This document shows positions 16,237 to 29,244 of a stretch of DNA of 64,000 nt, piece by piece. The notes beneath the pieces are model-generated. The model saw only the letters and a list, made by a program, of their open reading frames with translations. It was not told the origin of the DNA and searched no databases. The position numbers and the translations under genes are program-made. The stretch's first letter is position 1. The number at the start of each line of letters is the position of its first letter. Where the stretch lies: assembly GCA_965250265.1 (NCBI GenBank), contig CBDFNO010000009.1:62001-126000 (forward strand), read 5' to 3'. This DNA is from PRS1 sp965250265. GTDB lineage: Bacteria; Bacteroidota; Bacteroidia; Flavobacteriales; Flavobacteriaceae.

Positions 16237-16581
16237 TTATTTTACTTTATCTACAATAGCTTTAAAAGCTTCTGGGTCATTCATAGCTAAATCTGCTAAA
16301 ACCTTACGGTTTAATTCAACATTATTAGCTTTCAATTTCCCCATAAATTGCGAATAAGACAATCCGTGTTCTCTGGCTCCTGCGTTAATACGCATAATCC
16401 ATAATGCACGAAATGTTCTTTTTTTGTTTCTACGGTCTCTGTACGAATATTGCATCGCTTTGTCAACCGCATTTTTTGCTACTGTCCAAACGTTTTTTCT
16501 ACGTCCGAAGTAACCTTTTGCTTGCTTAAGAACCTTTTTTCTTCTGGCTCTTTTTGCAACTGAATTTACTGATCTTGGCAT
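16237..16581 (-). CDS. rplT: 50S ribosomal protein L20
   Basis: A 114-residue, highly basic protein of normal L20 length, beginning MPRSVNSVAKRARRKKVL, with the conserved AKGYFGRRKNVWTVAKNAV and RRNKKRTFRALWI segments. It binds 23S rRNA early in large-subunit assembly. It is the last gene of the thrS-infC-rpmI-rplT run. L20 represses this operon in other bacteria; no specific operator is visible here. Confidence 0.98.
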   Translation of the reverse strand: MPRSVNSVAKRARRKKVLKQAKGYFGRRKNVWTVAKNAVDKAMQYSYRDRRNKKRTFRALWIMRINAGAREHGLSYSQFMGKLKANNVELNRKVLADLAMNDPEAFKAIVDKVK

Positions 16582-16677
16582 AATTTTAAATTTTTGTAGT
16601 AGGCGATCGATATTCGATTCTTTTTATTTAGCCTAACTCCATGGGTTTATAAATAATTTTAACCGGTTAAAACAATA

Positions 16678-16875
16678 TTACTTTATACGTAACATTTTTT
16701 TAACTCCTTTTTCGTCTGACTTATGTACTAATGTAGCATGAGTCAAAGCTAGCTTACGTTTTTTAGACTTCTTTGTTAAGATGTGACTTTTAAACGCATG
16801 CTTTCTTTTTATTTTTCCAGTACCTGTAAGCTTAAAACGCTTTTTAGCACTAGATTTTGTTTTCATTTTAGGCAT
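16678..16875 (-). CDS. rpmI: 50S ribosomal protein L35
   Basis: A 65-residue basic protein beginning MPKMKTKSSAKKRFKLTGTGKIKR, the L35 signature. On the mRNA the start is preceded by AGGAG three bases upstream, a real Shine-Dalgarno sequence, unusual in this window. Its neighbours infC and rplT confirm the assignment. Confidence 0.98.
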   Translation of the reverse strand: MPKMKTKSSAKKRFKLTGTGKIKRKHAFKSHILTKKSKKRKLALTHATLVHKSDEKGVKKMLRIK

Positions 16876-16912
16876 TTTCTCCTAGTTTTAATTACTTCGC
16901 TTATTATCTTTA

Positions 16913-16946
16913 TGCTGTCCCGATATCTATTAGGATCGTTTCAGCA
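16913..16946. repeat. Decayed palindromic repeat in the infC-rpmI spacer
   Basis: Outer arms TGCTG/CAGCA enclose a core GTCCCGATATCTATTAGGATCG that resembles the palindrome inside menF (40414-40431) with mismatches. It may be an old copy of the same repeat family. Confidence 0.45.
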
Positions 16947-16952
16947 TCTTTT

Positions 16953-17510
16953 TTATTTTCCTTTTTTTGGAGCGATAAACATAATCATACGTTTACCTTC
17001 TAATTTTGGCATTTGCTCCACTTTACCAAATTCTTCAAGGTCTTGTGCTAAACGTAATAATAATATTTGACCTTGTTCTTTAAATATTATCGAGCGTCCT
17101 TTAAAAAACACAAAAGCTTTAAGTTTCGCGCCATCTTTTAAAAACTTTTCAGCATGTTTCTTTTTAAACTGATAATCGTGATTGTCAGTATTTGGTCCGA
17201 AACGAATTTCTTTAATTATAACTTTAGTAGCTTTTGATTTTAAAGCTTTATCACGTTTCTTTTGTTCGTAAAGAAACTTTTTATAATCCATAACTTTACA
17301 TACAGGAGGTATGGCCTTTGGCGAAATTTCTACAAGATCTAAACCTTGTTCGTTTGCAATTTCCATTGCTTTGCTAGTTGCGTAAACACCAACTTCTACA
17401 TTATCACCAACTAAACGTATTTCTTCGGCTCTAATTTTGGAGTTAATTCGGTGTTTATCTTCTTTGATAATTCTTGCAGGACCTCTGTTCCTTCTTCTTC
17501 GTATTGCTAT
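16953..17510 (-). CDS. infC: Translation initiation factor IF-3, ATA start codon
   Basis: IF-3 of 185 residues. The first ATG in frame is 48 codons inside the conserved N-terminal domain, so it cannot be the real start. Reading upstream gives AIRRRNRGPARI, the usual flavobacterial beginning, preceded by ATA at 17510; a stop codon lies five codons further upstream and there is no in-frame ATG, GTG or TTG. infC is known for rare starts of the AUU/AUC/AUA type, which allow IF-3 to limit its own synthesis. Conserved segments include RLVGDNVEVGVY, DLVEISPKAIPPVCKVMDY and the C-terminal KLEGKRMIMFIAP. It follows thrS by 22 bases. Confidence 0.93.
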   Translation of the reverse strand: MAIRRRRNRGPARIIKEDKHRINSKIRAEEIRLVGDNVEVGVYATSKAMEIANEQGLDLVEISPKAIPPVCKVMDYKKFLYEQKKRDKALKSKATKVIIKEIRFGPNTDNHDYQFKKKHAEKFLKDGAKLKAFVFFKGRSIIFKEQGQILLLRLAQDLEEFGKVEQMPKLEGKRMIMFIAPKKGK

Positions 17511-17532
17511 GACTTTAAATTTTTAGTTAAAC

Positions 17533-19470
17533 TTATTTAAATTGTTTTAATGTTTTATTTATTTCTGTTTCAACAATTGTAGCGAATTCTTCCACACTTT
17601 TCATTCCTAAATTTTCGCCACCATGTTTGCGTACAGTAATCTTGTTATCTTTTTCCTCATTCTCACCAATAATAATCATGTATGGGATTTTTTTTATTTC
17701 GGCTTCCCGAATTTTTTTCCCTATAGTTTCATTCCTATTATCTACGAGGGCGCGAATTTCGTTATTTTCTAGCAAATTTAAAACTTTTTCAGCATATTTT
17801 TCATATTTCTCACTAATAGATAATATTATGGCTTGATCTGGGACCAGCCAAAGCGGGAAATTTCCACCTGTGTGTTCTAATAAAATTGCAACAAATCGTT
17901 CCATACTTCCAAAAGGAGCACGATGGATCATTACAGGTCTGTGTAGCTCATTATCACTACCTTTATAAGTAAGGTCAAATCTTTCGGGCAGGTTATAATC
18001 CACTTGAATGGTTCCAAGTTGCCACTGCCTTCCAAGAGCATCTTTAATCATAAAGTCGAGTTTGGGCCCATAAAACGCGGCTTCACCAGTTTCAATTACA
18101 TAGTCCAAACCTTTTTCTATAGTGGCATCAAGAATGGCTTGTTCAGCTTTTTCCCAGTTTTCAGCAGATCCTATATATTTATCTGAATTATCAAGATCTC
18201 TAATCGAAACCTGTACTGTGAAGTTTTCAAATCCAAGAGAGTTCATTACATATAAGGTAAGATCAATTACCTTTTTAAACTCACTATCTATTTGATCTGG
18301 CGTACAAAAAATATGTGCGTCATCAACAGTAAACCCACGCACTCTTGTTAATCCGTGAAGTTCACCACTTTGTTCATATCTATAAACAGTCCCAAATTCA
18401 GCGAATCGTTTTGGTAAATCTTTATATGACCATTGTCCACTTTTATATATTTCACAATGATGAGGGCAATTCATTGGTTTTAATAAAAATTCTTCATCTT
18501 TCTTTGGTGTTCGAATTGGCTGAAAACTGTCTTCTCCATATTTTTCATAATGACCAGAAGTAACATATAACTCCTTTTGCCCAATATGAGGTGTTATCAC
18601 CATTTCATAACCAGCTTTCTTTTGTGCCTTCTTTAAAAAATTTTCAAGTCGCTCTCGTAATGCTGCTCCTTTTGGCAACCACAATGGTAACCCTTGACCT
18701 ACTTTTTGAGAAAATGTAAAGAATTCTAATTCCTTTCCTAACTTTCTATGATCTCTTTTTTTAGCTTCTTCTATTAAGTTTAGATATTCTGTTAATTCTT
18801 TTTGTTTAGGAAATGAAATACCATAAACCCTAGTAAGTTGTTTATTATTTTCATTTCCTCTCCAATATGCACCAGCGACCGAAAGTACTTTTACAGCTTT
18901 TATAATTCCAGTATTTGGAATATGTCCACCACGACACAAATCAGTAAACGAAGAATGGTCACAAAAGGTTATAGTACCATCTTCTAGATTTTCAATTAAT
19001 TCAGTTTTAAATTCATTATCTTTATATAATGTAAGCGCATCGTTTTTGGATACAGACCGTATGCTAAACTCGTATTTACCACGAGCTATTTCTATCATTC
19101 TGTTTTCAATGGCTTTAAAATATTTATCAGAAATTATATGTTCACCAAAATCAACATCATAATAAAACCCATTATCAATAGCTGGTCCAATAGTAAGTTT
19201 TATACCAGTATATATTTCCTCTAAAGCCTGAGCTAAGACATGTGCAGAGGAATGCCAAAATGCTTTTTTACCTTCTGGGCTATTCCAAGTGTATAAAATT
19301 AAAGAACCGTCGGAGGTTAAAGGTGTAGTCGTTTCTAAAGTTGCACCATTAAAACTAGCAGAAATAACATTTCGAGCAAATCCTTCGCTAATGTTTTTTG
19401 CAACATCCATCGGAGTACTATTTTTAGAGAACTCCTTTATTGTTCCATCTGGCAAAGTAATTTTAATCAT
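17533..19470 (-). CDS. thrS: Threonine-tRNA ligase
   Basis: A 645-residue enzyme of full length. Order of domains: TGS (residues 1-61), editing domain with HSSAHVLAQAL, the class II catalytic core (RERLENFLKKAQ, then KPMNCPHHCEIY with the zinc-binding cysteine, HRAPFGSMERF as motif 3) and the anticodon-binding domain (about 545-640). It charges tRNA-Thr and removes mischarged serine. It heads the thrS-infC-rpmI-rplT operon and has a good promoter 23 bases before its start codon. Confidence 0.98.
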   Translation of the reverse strand: MIKITLPDGTIKEFSKNSTPMDVAKNISEGFARNVISASFNGATLETTTPLTSDGSLILYTWNSPEGKKAFWHSSAHVLAQALEEIYTGIKLTIGPAIDNGFYYDVDFGEHIISDKYFKAIENRMIEIARGKYEFSIRSVSKNDALTLYKDNEFKTELIENLEDGTITFCDHSSFTDLCRGGHIPNTGIIKAVKVLSVAGAYWRGNENNKQLTRVYGISFPKQKELTEYLNLIEEAKKRDHRKLGKELEFFTFSQKVGQGLPLWLPKGAALRERLENFLKKAQKKAGYEMVITPHIGQKELYVTSGHYEKYGEDSFQPIRTPKKDEEFLLKPMNCPHHCEIYKSGQWSYKDLPKRFAEFGTVYRYEQSGELHGLTRVRGFTVDDAHIFCTPDQIDSEFKKVIDLTLYVMNSLGFENFTVQVSIRDLDNSDKYIGSAENWEKAEQAILDATIEKGLDYVIETGEAAFYGPKLDFMIKDALGRQWQLGTIQVDYNLPERFDLTYKGSDNELHRPVMIHRAPFGSMERFVAILLEHTGGNFPLWLVPDQAIILSISEKYEKYAEKVLNLLENNEIRALVDNRNETIGKKIREAEIKKIPYMIIIGENEEKDNKITVRKHGGENLGMKSVEEFATIVETEINKTLKQFK

Positions 19471-19492
19471 AAGCTGTTCAAAATTTAAAGCG

Positions 19493-19523
19493 CAAAGATA
19501 ATAGTATAATCAATCACACACAA
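19493..19523 (-). promoter_or_regulatory. Promoter of the thrS operon
   Basis: On the minus strand: TTG, 20 bases, then TATCTTTG, matching the Bacteroidota consensus. It lies 22 bases before the thrS start. The rest of the 330-base stretch up to the rRNA promoter holds no gene that I can see. Confidence 0.7.
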
Positions 19524-19833
19524 TACATATTGTACTATATTTCTTATTTAAGATTAAGTACATGTCAAGTATTATACGATATATATAATGTAAAGAGTAT
19601 TCAGGTTTGGTTTAGTTTGGAATTTCTTTTTATAGTAGCAATTGGAGATGCTATAGGATTTTATGTTTTTGAGTTTTCTATTTATTTGTCATAAATATAA
19701 GGAGTCACTCTTTAGTTGCAATAATTCTTGATTTAGGAGCGATAAATTTTATAATAAAGTTTGAGTTATAAGTATTTTATTTTGAGTTGATTAAGTGGTT
19801 AAAAAAAAATAATAAAAAAAAGCTTAAAAAAGG

Positions 19834-19865
19834 TTTGCCCTAAATAAAAATGTGTTTTATATTTG
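19834..19865 (+). promoter_or_regulatory. rRNA operon promoter
   Basis: TTTG at 19834-19837, a 20-base spacer, then TATATTTG at 19858-19865: an exact Bacteroidota housekeeping promoter. It is about 170 bases before the 16S gene, leaving a leader that would be removed during rRNA processing. Confidence 0.85.
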
Positions 19866-20037
19866 CACCCGCTTAAAGGGTAAGCCTTTTAAGATTGGTA
19901 ATAAAAAAGGAGTTCATAGACATATTGATTAACAGCGTAAGAATTGGATTGGAAACGATTCAGTTCGACAAGAGAATAGACCATTTTGAGTACCGAAATT
20001 AATATCCTTTAATTGTTAAATAATATTTAAGATTTAA

Positions 20038-21560
<1,523 letters not shown>

Positions 21561-21645
21561 AGAGAAAGACGATTAAAGGTAATAAGTAAGGAAAAGAGAT
21601 AGTTTATTCTCATCGCTGTTAATTATATAAAACTAAAAAAAGTAG

Positions 21646-21719
21646 AGTCTCATAGCTCAGCTGGTTAGAGCGCTACACTGATAATGTAGAGGTCGGCAGT
21701 TCGAGTCTGCCTGAGACTA
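21646..21719 (+). tRNA. tRNA-Ile (GAT)
   Basis: A 74-base cloverleaf: acceptor AGTCTCA/TGAGACT, D arm with GCTC, anticodon stem CTACA/TGTAG with loop CTGATAA, T arm GGCAG/CTGCC around TTCGAGT. CCA is not encoded. It lies in the 16S-23S spacer, the usual place. Confidence 0.97.
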
Positions 21720-21798
21720 CTGTTTTTTTTGGTTTATAACATATTGAATACACCTTCGCATAAAGCTTCGGTGTACAAATAAGGAAATTTTAGAAGTT

Positions 21799-21860
21799 GA
21801 GTAATTACTTAAGTAATTAGCAATTATTAATTGATAATTATTAATTATTCATTGCTAAAG
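21799..21860. repeat. AT-rich low-complexity repeats in the rRNA spacer
   Basis: The segment before tRNA-Ala, and a similar one at about 21940-22012, consist of overlapping AATTATTAATT/AATTAACAATT words ending in TTCATTGC. They are related, self-complementary and could form hairpins in the pre-rRNA. The significance is uncertain. Confidence 0.5.
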
Positions 21861-21862
21861 AA

Positions 21863-21936
<74 letters not shown>

Positions 21937-22179
21937 CAAAGTCAATTAACAATTGGCAATTATGAATTAACAATTATTGTTAATTGTACATTGTACATTG
22001 TTCATTGCGAAAGTTCATTGACATATTGAAAAAAGATACATAAAAATAGGATTAGATATTTATATTTAATTTTAAAAAATGTTTAGATTAATTATTACAA
22101 ACGAGCAATAATTAATTTAAAACTGGTAATTAATGTTTTAAATAACATTAAGAACTAGACTCATTAAAAAAGACAAAAA

Positions 22180-25023
<2,844 letters not shown>

Positions 25024-25187
25024 GCCTGTTTTTTTAGAGTGTAATTTTTATGTTTAATGGCGATTATCGCCCTTTTTTCAATATGTTAACTTATTAGAAG
25101 TGAGATATTAGATATTAGGAGTTAGGCAAAGTAGTCTAGCATCTAAAAGCGTAAGCAATCTAAAGTCTAATATCTGCTTAAAAACTT

Positions 25188-25293
25188 AAGGTGGTTATAG
25201 CAATGGGGCTCACCTCTTACCATACCGAACAGAGAAGTTAAGCCCATTAGCGCCGATGGTACTACTATTGTGGAAGAGTAGGTCGCTGCCTTT
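25188..25293 (+). rRNA. 5S ribosomal RNA
   Basis: Starts AAGGTGGTTATAGC and ends GGTCGCTGCCTT, the two ends pairing as helix I. The GGGGCTCACCTCTTACCATACCGAACAG-type core (25204 onward) is diagnostic. Last gene of the rRNA operon. The ends are approximate. Confidence 0.95.
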
Positions 25294-25297
25294 TTTG

Positions 25298-25336
25298 AAA
25301 GTCCTTTACAGAAATGTATAGGACTTTTTTTGTTTT
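25298..25336 (+). terminator. rRNA operon terminator
   Basis: Stem AAAGTCCT / AGGACTTT with a 14-base loop, followed by a T-run. Placed five bases after the 5S gene. Confidence 0.85.
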
Positions 25337-25352
25337 TGTAAATATTACTAAT

Positions 25353-25389
25353 AAAAAAAGCTCAACCTTAATTGTAAGTTGAGCCTTTT
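25353..25389 (-). terminator. Terminator of the T9SS cargo operon
   Basis: Stem GCTCAAC / GTTGAGC with a U-run on the minus strand. It follows the PorP/SprF gene and faces the rRNA terminator. Confidence 0.85.
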
Positions 25390-25407
25390 AGTTGGTTAGA
25401 ATTATAT

Positions 25408-26286
25408 TTAAAATTTAAATCTTAAAAGCACTTCATGAGTCCCTTCGCTATAGTTTTTAACATCTGTAGTTGTTGTTTCATAAGCATAGCCAATATTGAA
25501 CCACTCGGCTAGTTTAAAAAAACCAATTCCACTTACTGATTCGTCTATTCTATAGGAGACACCTAGTTCTACTTTTTTATATAAATCTATCATTGCTGTT
25601 ATGTCTAAAGATAATGGTGCTCCTGCAACAAACCGACTCATAATTGAAGGTGTTAAATCGATATCACTGCTTAACGACAATGTATATCCAGCGCCAAGAT
25701 ATGCATGTAGTTTATCGGTTGCATCGGTAACCGCAGCACCGTCTTTTTCGTAGCGTTTGCTTTTTAAAAGACTTGGTGCTGAAAAGTTGATATAGTATTT
25801 ATCTGCTTTTAAAAGAAAACCTATCCCAACGTTTGGATTAAATTGATTTACATTTTCAGAAAATACGGGATCGTTCATAATGCCTAAAGAATTCAGGTCA
25901 ATATTAATGAATGATCCACCAGCTTTTAATCCCAAATACAAGTTGGTGTTATTTGCAATTTGTACTCTGTATGAAAAATCAATATAAAGATCGGTTTCAT
26001 TGAGCACGAAAACTTTATCGTTTATAATAGATAATCCAATACCAATTTTATTATTGACAGGAATTCCGATAGACATACTTTGTGTTTCTGGGCTTCCTTT
26101 TAGGTTTATCCATTGGCTTCTAAAGTTTATATTTACCTCGGTGGTTTCATTTATTCCAGCGTAAGCAGGATTAATGACATTCATATTATATTGATATAAA
26201 GTAAATGATGGATCTTGTTGTGCATATCCTATGCTCGTCATAAGTATTAGTAATACTATAAGACTACTATGTTTTAAATTTTTCAT
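25408..26286 (-). CDS. PorP/SprF-family type IX secretion membrane protein
   Basis: A 292-residue outer membrane barrel with a signal peptide ending GYAQQ. QDPSFTLYQYNMNVINPAYAG followed by RSQWINLKGSPETQS is the hallmark of the PorP/SprF family, and the C-terminus ends HEVLLRFKF. Members work with the type IX secretion system; SprF-like members serve secreted proteins with type B C-terminal sorting domains, usually encoded next door. That is exactly the case here: the gene lies ten bases after a type B cargo gene. Confidence 0.93.
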   Translation of the reverse strand: MKNLKHSSLIVLLILMTSIGYAQQDPSFTLYQYNMNVINPAYAGINETTEVNINFRSQWINLKGSPETQSMSIGIPVNNKIGIGLSIINDKVFVLNETDLYIDFSYRVQIANNTNLYLGLKAGGSFINIDLNSLGIMNDPVFSENVNQFNPNVGIGFLLKADKYYINFSAPSLLKSKRYEKDGAAVTDATDKLHAYLGAGYTLSLSSDIDLTPSIMSRFVAGAPLSLDITAMIDLYKKVELGVSYRIDESVSGIGFFKLAEWFNIGYAYETTTTDVKNYSEGTHEVLLRFKF

Positions 26287-26296
26287 CTGTATCGTA

Positions 26297-29242
26297 TTAA
26301 TAGTTTATATAAATCCATCCTTGAATTGGTGCTATACCAATTTCATTAACTTCTATAATGTATAGATAAGCACCAACAGGCAATTTTCTAGAGCTACCAC
26401 CTTCGGTAGAATGTGCATTCCAATTGTTTTGATAGTTATTGGCTTCGAACACTTTACTTCCCCAGCGGTTAAATACTTTAACATTGTTTCTTGAGAAATT
26501 TGTGATATTTTCAATTACCCAAGTGTCATTTATACCATCACCATTAGGAGAGAATCCTTGAGGAACTTCAATACCCATTATATCACATGCATCGCCAATA
26601 CCATCGTTATCTATATCTGTTTGATCGGCGTTAGGTGTATCAATACAATTATCAACATCATCTAGAACACCATCACTATCAGCATCACCAATAATAAGGT
26701 CACTTCCATTACAATCCTGATCGATACCATCATTAGGTATTTCAGTTCCATTAGGATGACTATTTGCATCGCTATCATCGCAGTCAGAATTATCAGTAAT
26801 GTAGCCGGAAGGCGCATTACAAGAAGTAACTGAATCAGTAGCATCTCCATATCCATCACCATCGACATCATTATACCAAGTTGTGGCATCAGCAAGAGAA
26901 TCATCGACATCGTCCACCAGACCATCACAGTCGTTGTCTATACCATCACAAATTTCGGTGTTACCAGGATAGTTATTTGCTTCAGTATCATCGCAATCTG
27001 TATTGTCTGCGACATATCCTGTTGGTGCAGAACATGCCTGAACAGTATCGGAAGCATCACCAAACCCATCTCCATCACTATCGGCATAGAATGTTGTTGT
27101 TACGCCTTCGTCTATTTGACCATCACAATTGTTATCGATACCATCACAAACTTCGGTATTTCCTGGATAGTTATTCGCTTCAGTATCATCGCAATCTGTA
27201 TTGTCCGCAACATAACCTGAAGGTGCAGAACATGCCTGAACCGAATCGGAAGCATCACCAAACCCATCTCCATCACTATCGGCATAGAATGTTGTTGTGA
27301 CACCTTCATCAATCTGACCATCACAATTGTTGTCGATACCATCGCAAACCTCGCTATTTCCTGGATAAGCATTTGCTTCATTGTCATCACAATCGGTATT
27401 ATCTGCAACAAATCCAGTTGGAGCAGAACAGTCTTGAGTTGTTACATTTGGATCGCCAAATCCATCACCATCGCTATCAGCGTAGAATGTTGTTGTTACG
27501 CCTTCGTCTATTTGACCATCACAATTGTTATCGATACCGTCACAAACTTCTGTATTTCCTGGATAGGCATTTGCTTCGGTATCATCGCAATCGGTATTGT
27601 CGGCGACATAACCTGTTGGTGCAGAACATGCTTGAACAGTATTTGAAGCATCACCAAAACCATCGCCATCGCTATCAGCATAGAAAGTAGTTAAAACACC
27701 TTCATCTATATTGCCATCGCAGTTGTTATCAATGCCATCACAAACTTCAGTGTTTCCTGGATAAGCATTTGATTCATTATCATCGCAATCTGTATTGTCT
27801 GCTACATAACCAACAGTCATATTACAAGCCAGAACAGAATCAGATGCATCACCAAACCCATCACCATCGGTATCGGCATACCAAGTGCTTTGACCGGACA
27901 CTCCTTCCGGGTCGTCGTCATCAACAAAACCATCACAATCATTATCAATAGTATCACAAACTTCAGTCGCATTAGGATTAATGTTCGCATCATTATCGTT
28001 ACAGTCACAACCTTCGGCAAAGCCATCGCCATCTACATCTACTGTATCATCAAAACCTGGGCATGCATCACATACATCTCCAACACCATCGGCATCGGCG
28101 TCTGCTTGGTCTGCATTTGCATCATCAGGACAATTATCGCAAACGTCACCAACACCATCACCATCTGCATCTGCTTGATCGGCGTTTGCTGTATCAACAC
28201 AGTTGTCGTCAATATCTAAAATACCATCGCCGTCGGTATCTGAACCTCCAACCTGAAATGCACCGTTATAATATAAACTCCAAATTCCATCTTCATCTTG
28301 GACTCTTATATGCATGGTATAATCTCCTTCAGCCATACTTCCTGAAATAGGAATATTGAATGATTCATCTATTGTCAACCCTTGAGTTACAGCAATTGGT
28401 GTAGCGCTACCAACTCCCGGATCGGTTCCAGATACTCCTGGATCATCACCAATAAAATACTCGGCAGCAACAATATCTTTAGGTGTTGCTGATGAAGCAT
28501 TATCTAGAACGTAAAAGTTTTTTTTGTAATACAAGCTCCAAATACCATCTTCATCCTGAACTCTTATTTGGATAAAGTGTAACCCATTTAATAGCCCATT
28601 TGTTGGGATACTAAATGTTTCATCGATTGTAAGACCTTGGGTAACTGCTAAACTTGTTGCAGAACCAACGCCAGGATCGTTATCAATAAAATATTCAGCG
28701 GCAACAATATCTTTTGGTGTTGCTGATGAAGCACTCTCTAGAACGTAAAAGTTTTTTTGGTAATACAGGCTCCAAATACCGTCTTCGTCCTGAACTCTTA
28801 TTTGTAAAACATGTAAACCATTTAGAAGCCCGTTAGTAGGAATAGTAAATGTTTCATCTATGTTTAGTGCTTGAGTTACTACTAAACTTGTTGCAGAACC
28901 AACACCAGGATCGTTGTCAATAAAATATTCGGCTGCTACAATATCTTTTGGTGTTGCTGAAGCAGGACTATCTAAAACGTAAAAGCTTTTTTTATAATAC
29001 AAACTCCAGGTATTATTGTCTTTAACGCGAATATGTAAAACGTGTAATCCATCAAGTAATCCGGTTGTTGGAATCGTAAAGTTTTCGACAATATCGCTTC
29101 CAGGACCCGTAACTGTTAAAGTGGTAGCCATACCAACTCCGGGATCAGTATCGATAAAATATTCAGCTTCCGTAATTTGTCCCCAAATACTTGATGAATA
29201 CAGAATACATATACAATATAATATATATAGTATCTTTTTCAT
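26297..29242 (-). CDS. Large secreted repeat protein with T9SS type B sorting domain
   Basis: A 981-residue exported protein. Signal peptide ends near SSIWGQ. Residues about 23-330 hold four repeats of 65-80 residues, each with AEYFIxxDPGVG, a GLLNGLHVLQIRV strand and DGIWSLYYxKxFYVL. About 335-400 are thrombospondin type 3-like DxDxDG repeats. About 400-850 are MopE-type metal-binding repeats: one partial and six of about 65 residues with ADSDGDGFGD, DNTDCDD and EVCDGIDNNCDG. A second short type 3 stretch leads into the C-terminal type B sorting domain (PQGFSPNGDGINDTW, VFNRWGSKVF, the last 95 residues). It is probably exported by the type IX system with help from the PorP/SprF protein downstream. 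Role unknown; a calcium-stabilised surface or adhesive fibre is plausible. Confidence 0.93.
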   Translation of the reverse strand: MKKILYILYCICILYSSSIWGQITEAEYFIDTDPGVGMATTLTVTGPGSDIVENFTIPTTGLLDGLHVLHIRVKDNNTWSLYYKKSFYVLDSPASATPKDIVAAEYFIDNDPGVGSATSLVVTQALNIDETFTIPTNGLLNGLHVLQIRVQDEDGIWSLYYQKNFYVLESASSATPKDIVAAEYFIDNDPGVGSATSLAVTQGLTIDETFSIPTNGLLNGLHFIQIRVQDEDGIWSLYYKKNFYVLDNASSATPKDIVAAEYFIGDDPGVSGTDPGVGSATPIAVTQGLTIDESFNIPISGSMAEGDYTMHIRVQDEDGIWSLYYNGAFQVGGSDTDGDGILDIDDNCVDTANADQADADGDGVGDVCDNCPDDANADQADADADGVGDVCDACPGFDDTVDVDGDGFAEGCDCNDNDANINPNATEVCDTIDNDCDGFVDDDDPEGVSGQSTWYADTDGDGFGDASDSVLACNMTVGYVADNTDCDDNESNAYPGNTEVCDGIDNNCDGNIDEGVLTTFYADSDGDGFGDASNTVQACSAPTGYVADNTDCDDTEANAYPGNTEVCDGIDNNCDGQIDEGVTTTFYADSDGDGFGDPNVTTQDCSAPTGFVADNTDCDDNEANAYPGNSEVCDGIDNNCDGQIDEGVTTTFYADSDGDGFGDASDSVQACSAPSGYVADNTDCDDTEANNYPGNTEVCDGIDNNCDGQIDEGVTTTFYADSDGDGFGDASDTVQACSAPTGYVADNTDCDDTEANNYPGNTEICDGIDNDCDGLVDDVDDSLADATTWYNDVDGDGYGDATDSVTSCNAPSGYITDNSDCDDSDANSHPNGTEIPNDGIDQDCNGSDLIIGDADSDGVLDDVDNCIDTPNADQTDIDNDGIGDACDIMGIEVPQGFSPNGDGINDTWVIENITNFSRNNVKVFNRWGSKVFEANNYQNNWNAHSTEGGSSRKLPVGAYLYIIEVNEIGIAPIQGWIYINY

Positions 29243-29244
29243 CT

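Noticed and set aside
16953..17366. IF-3 starting at the internal ATG (137 residues)
   Set aside because: It would remove most of the conserved N-terminal domain, which continues in frame upstream to ATA.
26662..28350. Many open frames on both strands rich in His, Arg, Met or Ile
   Set aside because: They are shadows of the Asp/Gly-rich repeats of the 981-residue protein, with no starts, signals or domains of their own.
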